A DNA stretch of 64,000 bases from Pleurostoma richardsiae (lineage: Eukaryota > Ascomycota > Sordariomycetes > Calosphaeriales > Pleurostomataceae), in assembly GCA_030052745.1 (NCBI GenBank), contig JANBVO010000027.1, forward strand, positions 310,001 to 374,000, given 5' to 3'. The notes under the pieces were generated by a model, which was not told the DNA's origin, made no database searches, and saw only the letters and a program-made list of their open reading frames with translations. The position numbers were made by a program, and so were the translations under genes. This document shows positions 34,001 to 44,512 of this stretch, piece by piece. The stretch's first letter is position 1. Every line of letters begins with the position of its first letter.

Positions 34001-36477
34001 GGAACTGTAGCAGCTTCCACGGGGGCCGCATCCTCCATCAGCACGTCCCGGGATGTAGGATTCGCTTTGCGCACACGAAGTGTAGCCTTCGCGATATTTT
34101 CTTCAACAGTAGGAGCTGAATCTGCACCGTTGACCATCGGTCCGAGGGCATGTTTGGCCGGCGGCCCGTTGGAATCCTGGGCAGGAGCAGGCGTGGGGAG
34201 ACCTGCAGCGTGTGGTAATCCGTCATATTCCCTAGGCGAGGGCGCAGTGCCGTAGCCGTTAACCATACCCTCTGCTGACGGTGCAGGTGCCGACGTATCT
34301 TGCTTGGAAACTGTCCGCCGCTCGACTTCCGCACCATGCGACTTCTCATCGGGTCCTTCTTCTTTTCGTGACCCATTGACTAACGCGGATGTTTGAGTCG
34401 GGCTTTCGGCGTCGGCCGTCTGCGTTCCGTCGGCGGTAGCGTTAGGATCTACTTCCTTCGTAGCTGCCTCATCAGCCATCTTCTTAAGCTCATCTTTGCC
34501 GAACAGCAACCCGAGCAGGCCGGATGGCTGATCGTCTGCCTCCCCTTCCTCGTCGGACTCTTCTCCATCTCCATCCGAGGCACCATCGTCGTCGCTGTCC
34601 ATATCGGTGGAGCCCAAGTCGTCGTCCATGTCGATCGATTCGTCACTCGTCTCATTGCTATCGCTACCAGGTCCGCCTCGCTCCTCTCGCGCTTGTGTCT
34701 CGGTGACTTGACCTCCAACCACGTTGTCGCCTTCGGGGTGTGGACTCTCAAGTTTCGCGTACTTCTCGCGCAACTGTTCCTGAGTAAGACCCTCGTCTGA
34801 CGCGGCAGATTCGGCATCATCGTCATCTTCATCATCGGAAGACGACGTCATGTTGTCATCTTCGTCTTCTTCCGAAGCCTCGGCTGAATCACCATCGGCG
34901 CCTGAAGTATCCGCGTCGTTGTCAAGGTCCGACAGAGCGTCGTCGAGATCTTCGTCGTCCACGGACATGGCATCCGAATCTGCCTGCGCCTGCCTCGCTA
35001 GAAGCTTCTGCTCAGAGAGGTTTACGGCCTCCTGGAGGGCAGCCTTGACACGCTTTTGTTCCGCGGCTTCCCATTCCTCCAGCCGGCGCCGATTAATCTC
35101 TGTCTTGACGTTGTCCCAGGTACCGAACATTGCCCTGACGACAAGGCGGTACTTGCCCTCCCAGAGCTTGCGTGCCTCTTCTTCCAGCTCTTGGGCGGTC
35201 TTGGGTTGCCGCTTGCGCCACACCTCCCGGCATGCCTCTGCTATCTTCTTGGCAGTTGCGCGGTGTCGCTGCTGCTCCATAACCATCAGCTTGCGGAAGT
35301 TTGTCATAGCCTTGACTAAGTGATCTGTGTGTGCCCATTGTCTTGGAGGCTCTTCGGCCGGCTCGGGCTCGAACACTGAGCATTGAGGCTCGGTCAGAAG
35401 CCCCCCCGGCTGAACCTCCTCCTCGATCCGCAATATGATCTCGGCTTCGTTCTGGGCCGTCTCGTCATCGATTCGAGGGTCATCCTCCAGAATAAGCTGG
35501 CCGCCATCCTCCACGGGAATGTCAGCTGCTCGTACAAAATATTCCTCGAAGCTCGGCCCAAGCTTTGGCTTCAGTTTGGCTTGCTCTGGATGCACGAATG
35601 GTATCTCTGTAAGTGGAGCTCGGACGCGTAACTTGATTCGAGGGGTAGTGCGGACGCCTTGGGGGGGGTGAGCATCGCGAGAATAGGCTGGGCCCGCCTT
35701 CTTTTGTTCGACATCTCGAGCGTGTCGCGAACTTCGTCGGTTCACTGTAGATGTAGTCGCAGAACTCGGAGCTCGGGGTGCAGGCGCGGGGCTTGATCGT
35801 CTCCGGCTCCTGGGGGACGTTCTTGTCTCATGGGAAATTTGCTTCTTAGGTAGGGGTTTGGTCGGATGCACTGACTTGGCCGGTGCGGCCTTGCCAGATG
35901 ATGCGGGCCGCTTGACGGTCTGGCTTGCGGAAGGCTGGGTGTTGGTGGCGGCGTGCCTCGTTCTTCCTGCTATAGAGCTTTCCTGCGCGTGGAGAGATCT
36001 CCTAGTTATTCTCTTGTCGCCGCGCTGGAGCTCTATCGGAACGGTGTTGATACGGCCAGATTTGCGGACGCCATTCTCGGTGAAGGAGGACGGGCCCTCT
36101 GCCAGCACCCTCTTCCATGGAGGGGACTCGGGCTTCTTTCGCGGTGTGGTATGGGGTGTCGTATCATTAACTCGACGCCGCTTCGCAGGCGGTTCTCCAG
36201 TCGAGGGGTGCCCATCCACTGCTAACTCGTCCGTATCGTCTCCGTGTCGGTTCGTTCTTGACTCAGCAGCAGGCTCCGGGGTTTGTGGTGCTTCCGACTT
36301 GACTGTTCCGTTGGTTTCCGGCGCGTCGACTGGGCTAAAACGATCCGGAACTGCTTCTCCGGCGATCCCGGACATCGTTGTTGATGCCCGGACGCCGTTG
36401 AGCGCGTCATCGTTGCCGTTGGTGATGGGAGCCGAATTTTCGAGTGGTGGATTGTCGGGCGACGCGATCCCCGTCAT
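31072..36477 (-). CDS. swr1: SWR1 chromatin-remodelling ATPase
   Basis: Intronless, 1801 residues, the size expected of fungal Swr1. It is the motor of the nuclear SWR1 complex, which exchanges H2A for H2A.Z in nucleosomes. Order of parts: a Ser/Pro/Ala-rich N-terminus, HSA helix (about 375-455, binding actin-related proteins), long acidic Asp/Glu/Ser stretch (about 500-640), Snf2 lobe 1 from about 905 with DEMGLGKT (about 935) and DEAH (about 1039), a roughly 270-residue insertion between lobes (split ATPase, hallmark of Swr1/Ino80), then lobe 2 with LRLDGSTKVEQRQ, TRSGGLGLNLTGADT and QCQDRCHRIGQ. The tail is strongly basic. The HSA plus order fits Swr1 better than Ino80. Divergent from a complex I gene. 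Confidence 0.95.
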   Translation of the reverse strand: MTGIASPDNPPLENSAPITNGNDDALNGVRASTTMSGIAGEAVPDRFSPVDAPETNGTVKSEAPQTPEPAAESRTNRHGDDTDELAVDGHPSTGEPPAKRRRVNDTTPHTTPRKKPESPPWKRVLAEGPSSFTENGVRKSGRINTVPIELQRGDKRITRRSLHAQESSIAGRTRHAATNTQPSASQTVKRPASSGKAAPAKSVHPTKPLPKKQISHETRTSPRSRRRSSPAPAPRAPSSATTSTVNRRSSRHARDVEQKKAGPAYSRDAHPPQGVRTTPRIKLRVRAPLTEIPFVHPEQAKLKPKLGPSFEEYFVRAADIPVEDGGQLILEDDPRIDDETAQNEAEIILRIEEEVQPGGLLTEPQCSVFEPEPAEEPPRQWAHTDHLVKAMTNFRKLMVMEQQRHRATAKKIAEACREVWRKRQPKTAQELEEEARKLWEGKYRLVVRAMFGTWDNVKTEINRRRLEEWEAAEQKRVKAALQEAVNLSEQKLLARQAQADSDAMSVDDEDLDDALSDLDNDADTSGADGDSAEASEEDEDDNMTSSSDDEDDDDAESAASDEGLTQEQLREKYAKLESPHPEGDNVVGGQVTETQAREERGGPGSDSNETSDESIDMDDDLGSTDMDSDDDGASDGDGEESDEEGEADDQPSGLLGLLFGKDELKKMADEAATKEVDPNATADGTQTADAESPTQTSALVNGSRKEEGPDEKSHGAEVERRTVSKQDTSAPAPSAEGMVNGYGTAPSPREYDGLPHAAGLPTPAPAQDSNGPPAKHALGPMVNGADSAPTVEENIAKATLRVRKANPTSRDVLMEDAAPVEAATVPEVEVTAPHSEAKQTSPETDAVTNLASPDRSQSPRTLDTKPSDVDTVSSLELLNAPTPMEVSRATSPQSTAPKTEVPFLLRGTLREYQHYGLDWLAGLYANNTNGILADEMGLGKTIQTIALLAHLACQHEVWGPHLVIVPTSVMLNWEMEFKKWCPGFKILTYYGNQEERKRKRQGWTNDDVWNVCITSYQIVLQDQQVFKRRRWHYMILDEAHNIKNFRSQRWQTLLGFNTHSRLLLTGTPLQNNLTELWSLLFFLMPSENGVGGFADLREFHDWFHKPESQILESGREQMDDEARAIISKLHKVLRPYLLRRLKADVEKQMPAKHEHVEFCRLSKRQRELYDGFLARTETRETLSSGNYLSIINCLMQLRKVCNHPDLFIDRPIMTSFRMEKSVPAGYETTAQLVCRRLLPTNPMGKVSLGFLNLVPTEHESLSHTLADRISQLSSHRILMDLRATQKARTDAVSHALDPATVESNLFYLESAARWGRFEELQHCVYVNALRRQQRPIYGQRLRDFLTIGTDKRPYKAKPRVPREVMKWFEDDSFILRTMVPTLSQRATSMEGVISKFACVTPAVVTRDLERILLGDRGVEAFEDANLRLSAPVKRLPFMPREPPVDPWHEARMRLSIQFPDKRLLQYDCGKLQALDKLLRKLQAGGHRALIFTQMTKVLDILEQFLNIHGHKYLRLDGSTKVEQRQILTDRFNVDTRILCFILSTRSGGLGLNLTGADTVIFYDQDWNPAMDKQCQDRCHRIGQTRDVHIYRLVSEHTIEANILRKASQKQMLDDVVIQEGEFTTDYFNKLSVHDVIGDADKGGLLGENDAAANAAMDRILGGVETTDQKTATRVLEQAEDTEDVAAARAAERENQQDDADFLEKPGGGTGSGVSSVRQSTPREGSAAPATLGKSGLGLFAESVEPAVEVVEEIEHNAWGERVHNIDDYMLKVMAAQLEGTALELPKDKKKSKKKGKDTRRR

Positions 36478-37009
36478 GGCGATGGGCGGAGAGGGGGGAG
36501 GGGACGAGGATGAAGGCGCCGTGATCTCGATGAAAAGCGCATTTGACGGAGTGAAAATCAGGTCGAGAGAATCGTCAGAAGCGGTAGTTTCTCCCAGTGA
36601 AGTTTGTGCATTGAGAGACCTCTGGATCGCTGGCTGCGGCGCGATTTGTCGAAGAATTCGGGTTCATCAGCAAAACTTTGATAGCAGTGGAAAATTCACG
36701 TCTCTGACGCCTAACCCGAAAGTAGAAATTACGCCTGTGTCCTCTACACGTCATTTGGCCTAGTAATTCAGGCAGCAATCTCAACGGTTCAGGCAGCAAA
36801 ACTTTGTTTGAAGCTCGGCAACCACCAAAGCCAAACACCTCACGCATCGACGACTGCAGTCTCCCTCATTTTCACCATCCTCAATTGCCTCCCAATTCGA
36901 CCGCATTTCGGCAGCTAGTCGCCAAGGTAAGAGAATACGTTCTCTCGCCGGCATTGAACCGGTCAACCAGCCCCAAATTGCTGACTGCCTGCTTGCTGGC
37001 TTGCTGTAG
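36478..37009. promoter_or_regulatory. Bidirectional promoter region, SWR1 and complex I subunit
   Basis: The 532-bp spacer separates two divergent start codons. A direct repeat TTCAGGCAGCAA occurs at about 36,768 and 36,787. Specific factor sites are not recognised. Confidence 0.5.
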
Positions 37010-37675
37010 ATGCTCTCCCGTCGAATTGTGCGGGCTTCGCCCTTGCGAACGGCTGCCCTCGCGGCGCGGCGACTCCCGATTGTACAGCAGCGGACCTTCA
37101 TTCCTGAGTCAGTTAATGGCAAGGCCATCATCGATGCGAAGTACCCGGACCCGCCCGCATACACTGATGCGGAGGATCCGAACATGGTGAGTGATCGAAG
37201 GCATACTGTCTCCGCAGCGACTCGCATGAGAGCTAATCAGGCTTTCTTCCACAGAACGGCCAATACATTCAGCCTCCTCCGATCAAGCGGCAGTTCCGCG
37301 ACCCTCATGCCGACTGGTGGGACAAGCAGGAGCGGAGGAACTATGGAGAGCCCGTGCACGAGGACTATGATCAGCTGGGCATGTTCACACCGTACGAGTA
37401 CACTTGGGTATCCCCCGGAAAGGGCCTCCTTCAGATCGGCGCCTTCATCGCGACTGTCTTCAGTGTCCTAGCAGTCATCAAGCTCACGTATCCCGACAAG
37501 CCGTCCTACCCGCGGGAGTTCGAGGGTGGTCTAGAGAAGGAGCTGGGAGGATCAGGCGCTGTCAGGGTAGGTGGAACAGAGACGACGCAATGCATGGATC
37601 GCAACTGACTCGTTATCATAGGCAAGAGCCCCAGGTGACCCGGAGCCTTACCAGGCAGCTGGAGACGTGGAGTAA
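37010..37675 (+). CDS. Mitochondrial complex I subunit, NDUFB8/ASHI family
   Basis: Three exons, 37010-37186, 37255-37566, 37622-37675, give 180 residues. The N-terminus is Arg/Ala-rich without acidic residues (MLSRRIVRASPLRTAALAAR), a typical mitochondrial import signal, followed by YPDPPAYTDAEDPN, PHADWWDKQERRNYGEP and FTPYEYTWVSPGKG, then one membrane segment (IGAFIATVFSVLAVIKL) and YPDKPSYPREFEGGLE. These are marks of the ASHI accessory subunit of NADH:ubiquinone oxidoreductase, in the inner-membrane arm. The ATG at 37,010 is the one that begins the import signal. Reading through the second intron would end after a short different tail, so the C-terminus depends on that splice. Confidence 0.88.
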
Positions 37676-38450
37676 GGGCGGGATTGAACTGTGTATATGT
37701 ACCCAGAATACCAACAAATTACCTACGGGACCTACCGTACATTTCCTCATGTTGAATCGACATTTGTCCGACCGGGACAATCCACAGACCGAAGGGTTTG
37801 GTTTGGCCGGCCCTCGGTTCTTGCTTCGCGCCATTCTACGCCTCGCATTGGTACGAGGTCTGCAATTAGGAAGCAGCGCCAATTCAGATCGCTCGTTCCG
37901 CAGACGCACGCCGCCCTCGCCTTCTCTAAGGCCGGTACTTCTTCCCTTGCTCGGCTGATGAAGCTACGATGTAGTCTGCAAGTGGTCATCGATGCATGCA
38001 AGCACATAGGTAATGAACCAGTTTCTACGTCATTCGCGTCTGGCGCTTGTAGTCTGGGTGCCCGGTGTCATCAAAAGGGCATCACTCATGACCGAGAGCC
38101 AGGCAACATGTAGGTAGGTGCCTTTGTACCGTCTCTTGCTTCTAACGCTTGGCAGGAACAGGCGGCATCGCTCTTCCAGGATGCTCTGGCAGGAACTTTT
38201 GCCGGCGCTGGGCGTAGAGACTCGAATGGCAGACACCATCAGCTCGAGAGGAAGCACGATACCCCTTGGCTCTCACCTCGAGGAGCCCATTCGTTGAAAC
38301 ATCTTCTTTCAGTTCCTGCGAAACAGTCCACTCTTGATCCGCCCTCCGTCGTGCCTCCAAATTCTTCAATTCCTGTCGTCCGGAGTGCACCTTTTCTCAC
38401 TGAAGCTCTCGTTTGACTCTCATTGCTCGCTTCTCTCAGGAGCATGCACG
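37676..38450. other. Intergenic region without supported gene
   Basis: 3' flank of the complex I gene and promoter or leader of the next plus-strand gene. Small frames only. Confidence 0.45.
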
Positions 38451-40450
38451 ATGCGTTACCAGGACTGGGACGTTCTCCTGTTTCCCTCCGCACAGGCTGA
38501 TTCGAGGATTCCCATGAAGGAGTTCAAGGTTCTGTGTCATGTCGTACCAGATACTGAATCCTCCCATCTTGCGCACGCGTCATTCGGGCTGCCCGTCATG
38601 ACTTGTTTTATCCCTGCGCTCCCAGCCGGCACCGCCTTCCATATATCTATTCACAGCTGGGCAACTCCGGAGATCAGCCAGTTCACCAAGGCTTACAGCA
38701 AGCATACAGAGCTCGCCAAGTACGAAGCCCGCATCATGATCGATGGTCGGATGGTAGCGTACGTAGCTGCTCGCAGCTCTACCCATCTCTAGGCTTTCTT
38801 ACCGTCCGTTACGGTGCTAACGGCTCTGATGAAGATCGATAGCATTCGATAGGATCGGCAGTTGGCCGCAAATGGTTAGCAACATGTACGGTGAGCCGAG
38901 ATTCTCCCCACTGCGAGCGGATGACCGAAGTCGACGTCGGCTTCTCTGCGTTTAGGCCAGGCTAACATGTCGATTGCCCAGACTTCACGAAGGACGGCCA
39001 GCTCGAACCACTGAAGTTTCCTCCGTTTCGACAGGAGCTCCTGCAGCAGAACCACTGGAACCCGGGCGACGACCTCGGCCGCATCAAGATTGTCATCAGC
39101 GAAGGCTTCCCGAGAGACTCCCCGTCGGTGCCGATCGAGCGGGTCAAGAACGTCGTCGCCTTCTCCTTCCAGCACGCACCGTTAGGTTAGTGGCAGTATG
39201 CGCTAGGGGCTCGATGCTGTCTTCTAACAGGACTTAGATATCCTCGAGAGTAACGGCATCGCCTGGCCGAACCCGCACATGTGGCAGCGCTTCCCATCAA
39301 CTCCGTCAATGCCCGTTCCTGCTTACCACCCAGACGATAGCTCTGATTCACATGCTCATTCCCCCCGCCGGAGGTCATTGCTCGCTCGAGATTCAACCAG
39401 TGGGCAGAGCTTTGGCTTGCAGTTCCTGCCCAGCGTTCAGACACAACCTTTGATGCCGAGCACAGGCTTCCCGCAGCCTTTCCCTCTGGTGCAACGGAGT
39501 GGTATCTCGTCGTCCGGCTCGGGACTCCTGGACCCTTTCGCTGAGACAAGCTATCTGGAGTGGGTCAACTCTTTAGGTTTGAGCCAGAATCAGAGCAGTA
39601 GCCTCGACACCAGGACTACTTGGCCAAGCTTCGCCCCACGCGCCAGCAAGCAGTCTAGCTCAGATACCACCGCAGTAGACTACTTGTCGGGCCATCTCAG
39701 TCAGGCCGTGATGCCCGATCGCATGCACCTGTCAAGCACGAACCTAGAGGGAGAGGCTGAGAGCACGCACTTGAAAGTCCCGACGAATACGCCGACTGCA
39801 GGTCATGGCGAGGGATCCGGGTCGTCAAGTATGTCGCTCTAGGGCTGCTTGGGAGGGGATCCTGTCTAACTGTGAGCACTGTAGCAATTTTCCCGCTCGA
39901 TATTCCCAACTCTGTCATTCCCGGAGACCTAGCAACCTCTCTCACGCAGTCGCTCCTCAACCAACCGCACCCTCTGCCTGTCCAGCCTCATCAGATTCCT
40001 TTGCCGGCTTCTGAGATCAAGTCCCGCAAGGAAAACCGCCACCTTGGCACGGCTTTCAAAGGTTCTAATCCCTCACCTGCATCCGACCATTCCCCGTCTA
40101 CTGAGATGCAGACCCGCAAGCCATCTTCCATGTTCTCTGTTATCATGTCGGGTAGTGATCGGGTCGATTCTATGAGCTCCGGCCCCATTTTGGGCCGTCA
40201 TACCTCCGCCGGAGAATTCGGTGCCAATCTGACCAACATAGTCAGCTCTGCTCAGCCGCCAGGGCCCAGCGCCGGCACGATGGGAGGCAATTCTCTCAGT
40301 GCCGGCGGGGATAAAGGGGCTAAGCGAAGCCGCAACTTCACCCCCGGGAGTTCTAGAGCGAATGACGACGATGACGAACCGAGACGACTCAGCCCACACC
40401 TCCGGGTACCGATTCTTGGATTGGATGGTGAGGGTGAGAAGGATGACTGA
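38451..40450 (+). CDS. Conserved fungal protein of unknown function
   Basis: Five exons, 38451-38758, 38853-38890 (38 nt), 38982-39185, 39238-39828, 39885-40450, give 568 residues. The N-terminal 210 residues look like a globular domain: MRYQDWDVLLFPS, PVMTCFIPALPAGTAFHIS, IHSW, GSWPQMVSN, KDGQLEPLKFPPFRQELL, and VKNVVAFSFQHAPLDILE. I believe this pattern recurs in hypothetical proteins of other moulds, but I know no named domain. The rest is Ser/Pro/Gln-rich and probably disordered, with a basic patch SRKENR and an acidic end GEGEKDD. No signal peptide or membrane segment. The 38-nt exon restores frame and the GSWPQMVSN motif, supporting the model. Nuclear or signalling role is only a guess. 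Confidence 0.8.
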
Positions 40451-41107
40451 CAGGATGCTCATGCTGGCTGAATATACTTTGATTACAATACTGCATTACC
40501 TACCTAGTCTTCCGTCGCCAGTAGACTTTGGCTCTGTTACTGATTCCGCTGTTTTATACCTGTGTGTGAGACAGTCGTTCTAGGGTGCGTCTTTGTCCAT
40601 AGTGTAGCTGTTAGGTATGATAGCTCGGCCGATGAATGCTTACCCATCTATAATTCGCCTTGCGAAACGATCCATTACAATTCGTCGCCGTCACTTCAGG
40701 CACCTGATGCATGTGGTCTACTCTAAGTATTTGTTATTCTTGCACTATCATAGACCTAGTCATCAAGCTGGGAGCATTTCTGACAGTCCCAGGAGCTCCA
40801 GGAGGACTAGACGGACCGCGTCGTATCGTAAAGGTGAGCCAACGTGGTCGGCATACCCGGTATTCGACATTAAGAATAGAAGGGTATAGAACATATGGAC
40901 ATATATATACAGCAATGCCGGCCAGTCCGGTGGCATGTGTGAGTGAACTCCTCGGATGCAAAAGAAAACTCGCTAGGTGAACGGCAGTAGGAACCATGCA
41001 GTCGTAATAAGAGAAACAGAACGTCGCCGGCCAAACCCAGGATGTGGGCGTCGGCCGTGTCATGCGTGCAGACAGGTCAGGCTCTGTCGAACCTGACGGA
41101 CGGCTTA
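40451..41107. other. Intergenic region between converging genes
   Basis: 3' flanks of two converging genes. Nothing further is recognised. Confidence 0.45.
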
Positions 41108-42741
41108 TCAACCCCCTCGCCGATCCGGTGAGGCCCCGGACCCAACAGGCGGCGTCCCCGGCGGCATGGGCCAGGCGATCTGCGAGGGCGACATCGCGCT
41201 GCTGGCGACGCTGGCGACGCTCGACCGGTGGCTGGCGGCGTAGTCGTGCTCGGAGGGGGCGAGGGAGTAGGAGGCCAGGCTGCTCACCGCGGAGGAGCGC
41301 TGCGCCGCACTGCTCGTGGGCGAGGGCGGGATCGGGAATCCGGGGGACAGGGAGGACGGGGAGGGCGTGAAGAGCGGGCTGATCGGGGTTTGCGCCCTGC
41401 GGCTGCTGTTGTTGCTGCTGCTGTTCAGCGCGGCGCCGACCTGCAGGGCGGGCCGGGCGGGCCGGGTCTGGTTGGCCGGAGGGTCGAAGAAGGCCCGTGG
41501 CGGCATCGTCAGGTTCCGCGTCCGGGCCGGGGCCGGCGCGGGCATGGTGCTGTAGAGGGGCGTAGTCGAGTCGGGGAGACTAGGGCTCGGGGCCGGGCTG
41601 GCGAAGGATCTGGCGGCCGCGGCTCCGGCTCCGGCTCCAGCCCCAGCTGCGGCATAGGTCTCGATCATGGCCTCGCTTGACTCCTGCGTGGGCAGGAAGG
41701 GTGTCTGGCCTTGGTTGGTCTGGCTGCTCCGGCTCTTGAAGGGTGAGAGGATGCGCTGGACGGGGCGCGACCGCCGGAATCTCCAAGCGAGCGCGATGAG
41801 CAGGAGCACCAGGACAGCGGCTGGGCATGGTCATTAGCAATGCCCTTCACTATCTATCGTTCCGTTGAAGGACGATTGGACTGTCACTCACCGACTATAC
41901 CGCCCACGATCGCCGGCGTCCGGTTCGGCGCGCTACTACTGCTGGAGCTCGCTCCAGGGGCAGCGCCTAGCGCGGACGTCGCAGAAGGGTCGGCCACCAG
42001 GCCGGTCGATGACTGGGTAACCGCTGCCGCTGGCAGTGCTGTAGAACTCAATGATGATGGTGATGGGTTAGAATCAGACGCGGCAAAACCCGCGGGAGTG
42101 TTTCCTCCCGTCTCTGCGGGAGATGAGGTGCTTTCTGCCAATGCGGCCTCTTTAGTAGATGTTTCGCCGCTCGGCGGCGTTGTCGTTGCGGGTGTGTCTG
42201 CCGCGGTGGTCGCGGCGACTGCTCCTGCTGCATCCTCAGACGTCGTCTCAGGAGAGGCTGCTGCTGCCGCTGCTGGAGTGGTGGTAGTGGCTGGAGTCGT
42301 CTGCTGTGCTTGCTGCTGCTCTTCCTCCTGAGTGGTTGTAGTTGCCGGAGTAGTCGATGTTGGGGTCGGGTCATTCTGAGCTGCCGCTATGCTCGTTGTA
42401 GAGGCCTCCTTGGCAGTCGTCTTAGCAGTGGTCTTGGCGGTTGTCTTAACGGTTGTCTTAACGGTTGTCTTGGAGGTTGTTGTCTGCTTGCCGCGAGTCG
42501 TGGTTGACGTCGTCTTCTGCCCTCCACGGCCATTGCTGTCCCCATCGTCATTGTCATTTCCTCCGCTGTTGCCCCGGTTGTTTCCCGAGTCGCTACCTCC
42601 ATTGCTGCCGCGGTCTCCACTGCCTCCGTCCGATCTTCCGTTGTTTGATCCCCCGCTGTTGCCGCTGCAGTTCCATGGCTTGAAGTACGAGCAGGACCCT
42701 GACTCCCTCTTCAATATTGCCATTATATCCACCAGGCGCAT
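41108..42741 (-). CDS. Ser/Thr-rich single-pass membrane protein (Mid2/Wsc-like layout)
   Basis: Two exons, 42741-41892 and 41820-41108, give 520 residues. The first 260 residues are low-complexity Gly/Asn/Ser then Thr/Ala/Ser, expected to be heavily O-mannosylated, with KTT tandem repeats near residue 90. One membrane helix spans the splice site (AIVGGIVAAVLVLLLIALAW) followed by RFRRSRP, and then a 220-residue Ser/Pro/Ala-rich tail presumed cytosolic. This layout is that of cell-wall stress sensors, but no WSC or other named domain is seen. The modelled N-terminus (MRLVDIMAIL) lacks a clear signal peptide, so an upstream exon may be missing. Function as a surface sensor is inference from layout only. 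Confidence 0.65.
42410..42480 (-). repeat. In-frame 12-bp tandem repeat (Lys-Thr-Thr-Val/Ala)
   Basis: About five units of a 12-base sequence (GGTTGTCTTAAC on the plus strand, with variants) encode repeated KTTV/KTTA in the Ser/Thr-rich membrane protein. Such arrays change copy number easily. Confidence 0.7.
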
Positions 42742-44512
42742 CTCCGACCGTGGTCAATAGGCGAGCCAAGGGCAGCCTACCGTAGGGCTGGCAGCGAGTG
42801 GCTCTGAGATGTTTGCATAGCCAGCAAGGAACAGATTCAAGCTCAATCTGGGGGTGGTCTGGAACCGATTGAAGTCCGGTCTCCTTGAAAAGCAAAGCGA
42901 GCCACGGGCACGGGCGAGCCGACACTGTCAGCCAGAACGATCAACTCTGATGTGAGTGAAGGGAAAGAGGACTCGACCCTCGGAGAGATGGAATGCCCAA
43001 GCAAGCTGAATTCCCGACGGGCAAAGAAGCACAAAGGACCAGGAGCGAAGAGGAAAGACTGTTCTCGACCGTATCGCGAGATGGCGAACGGGGGCAGAGG
43101 AGAATCAACAGCCCACGCTCCCCCCGAAGGAAGAACTCCCCCTAGGCCCCTGCCCTTGAAGACGCCAAACAAAATTAACGGGCGGTGATATGACTCCACC
43201 AGGATCACCAGCACCCGCAGGGCGCTACGATACTTCGGGGCAAGGCCTGTCATCATGTTCCTGACGCTTTTCTGCATTGGGCTCGCACAGACATGGGGTT
43301 TCTGCAGCCTTCCCCTGCTGTTTGCATCCGGCGTCATTTGAGCTCGAGCTAGAGAACGCCCCCCTCTCGCGCGCGAACGGTCAAAGCGCGGCAGTCTGCC
43401 TGTGGATGGGATTTCAGTGCTACCAACAGCTAGTAATTATCTTGTCTTTGAAAGGATCTGATCACCAAGCTGCTGGTCGCTATTGATGATGGGAACGACA
43501 GTGGCATGGGCTTTTGCTGGGTTTAGGACGCTTTATCTAGGGCACACTTCGTAGCTAGCCGGTCATAAATCGGGAACAGACAGGGACAACGAGAAAGGGG
43601 GGTTTTGGGGGGGATTTGGTGCACTGGACGACAATGTGGAGATCTCGTTGCCCCGTGCGCGCCTCTGCAGTATGATATCAAGATCGTGTATGCAACCGCT
43701 CAAGGCCGGCAAGAGAACAGGCACATGGAGACGAGCCTGATACGACCATGAAAAGCGGCTATTGGGCGATTCAGACCAGGAGATCTCGCGAGACTTTCAG
43801 CCTGAAGAAGTGAATCTCCCAGAGGAAGTGGACTTGGCCATCTCATGCCTACAATGTCTGCCAATCATTAAGCAAAGTTGCGCGAAGACTGCTATCCAAG
43901 GCCAGACTGCAGACTGGACGGACTGGCGCACGGGGCGTCTCATCTGTCGTGCCATGGAGGAATTCTAGGAGCGGCTGAAAGCCTCAATCAGCTGATAGAT
44001 AGTTCGCTAGCACATACACGGTCCGAACGGTCGGTAGTGTTCGGAAGTGAGCCGAACTGAGCGAGGAGCAACACGACGTTCCGGGAGTGTCCACTATTGA
44101 CGCCTAACCAAGTGGTCCCGATAGTGAGTGAGCACGGGGGCCAGCGGTCTCGTACTCCGACAGGCCGTTCGACTGTATGCAGTGACAGATAGTGCCATCG
44201 AACGAAGCCCCAAGTCGAATGACATTCTTCCACAGGCACCAGAGGCACACAGACATCCTGCAGAACGGATGGAAGGCACAGTAACTGGCAAGCCAGAAGC
44301 ACGACGGCAGCGGGGAGCCCCCGGAACCCGAATCCATACCATTCACTGCTATCTGTGACAATGATGTAGGCTCCGAGTTTGACTTTGACCTTCCCACTAG
44401 CGTGCTTCCTACCTCTCGTCGGCCACTCGTCGACATCTGGATCCCTTTCGCGACCAGACCACTTCAAGTCCGAGAGGAGAGGCCCCTTGTATGATATAGG
44501 AGAACCGCGGAG
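42742..44512. other. Region without firmly supported gene
   Basis: About 1.8 kb between the membrane protein start and the modelled end of the transcription-factor-like gene. Minus-strand frames at 44.0-44.47 kb could hold extra 3' exons of the latter, but no family motif is recognised there. The left part is presumed promoter. Confidence 0.35.

Noticed and set aside
43988-44467. 159-codon minus-strand frame as extra exon of the transcription-factor-like gene
   Set aside because: No family motif and no convincing splice chain linking it to the upstream exons; left as an open possibility only.
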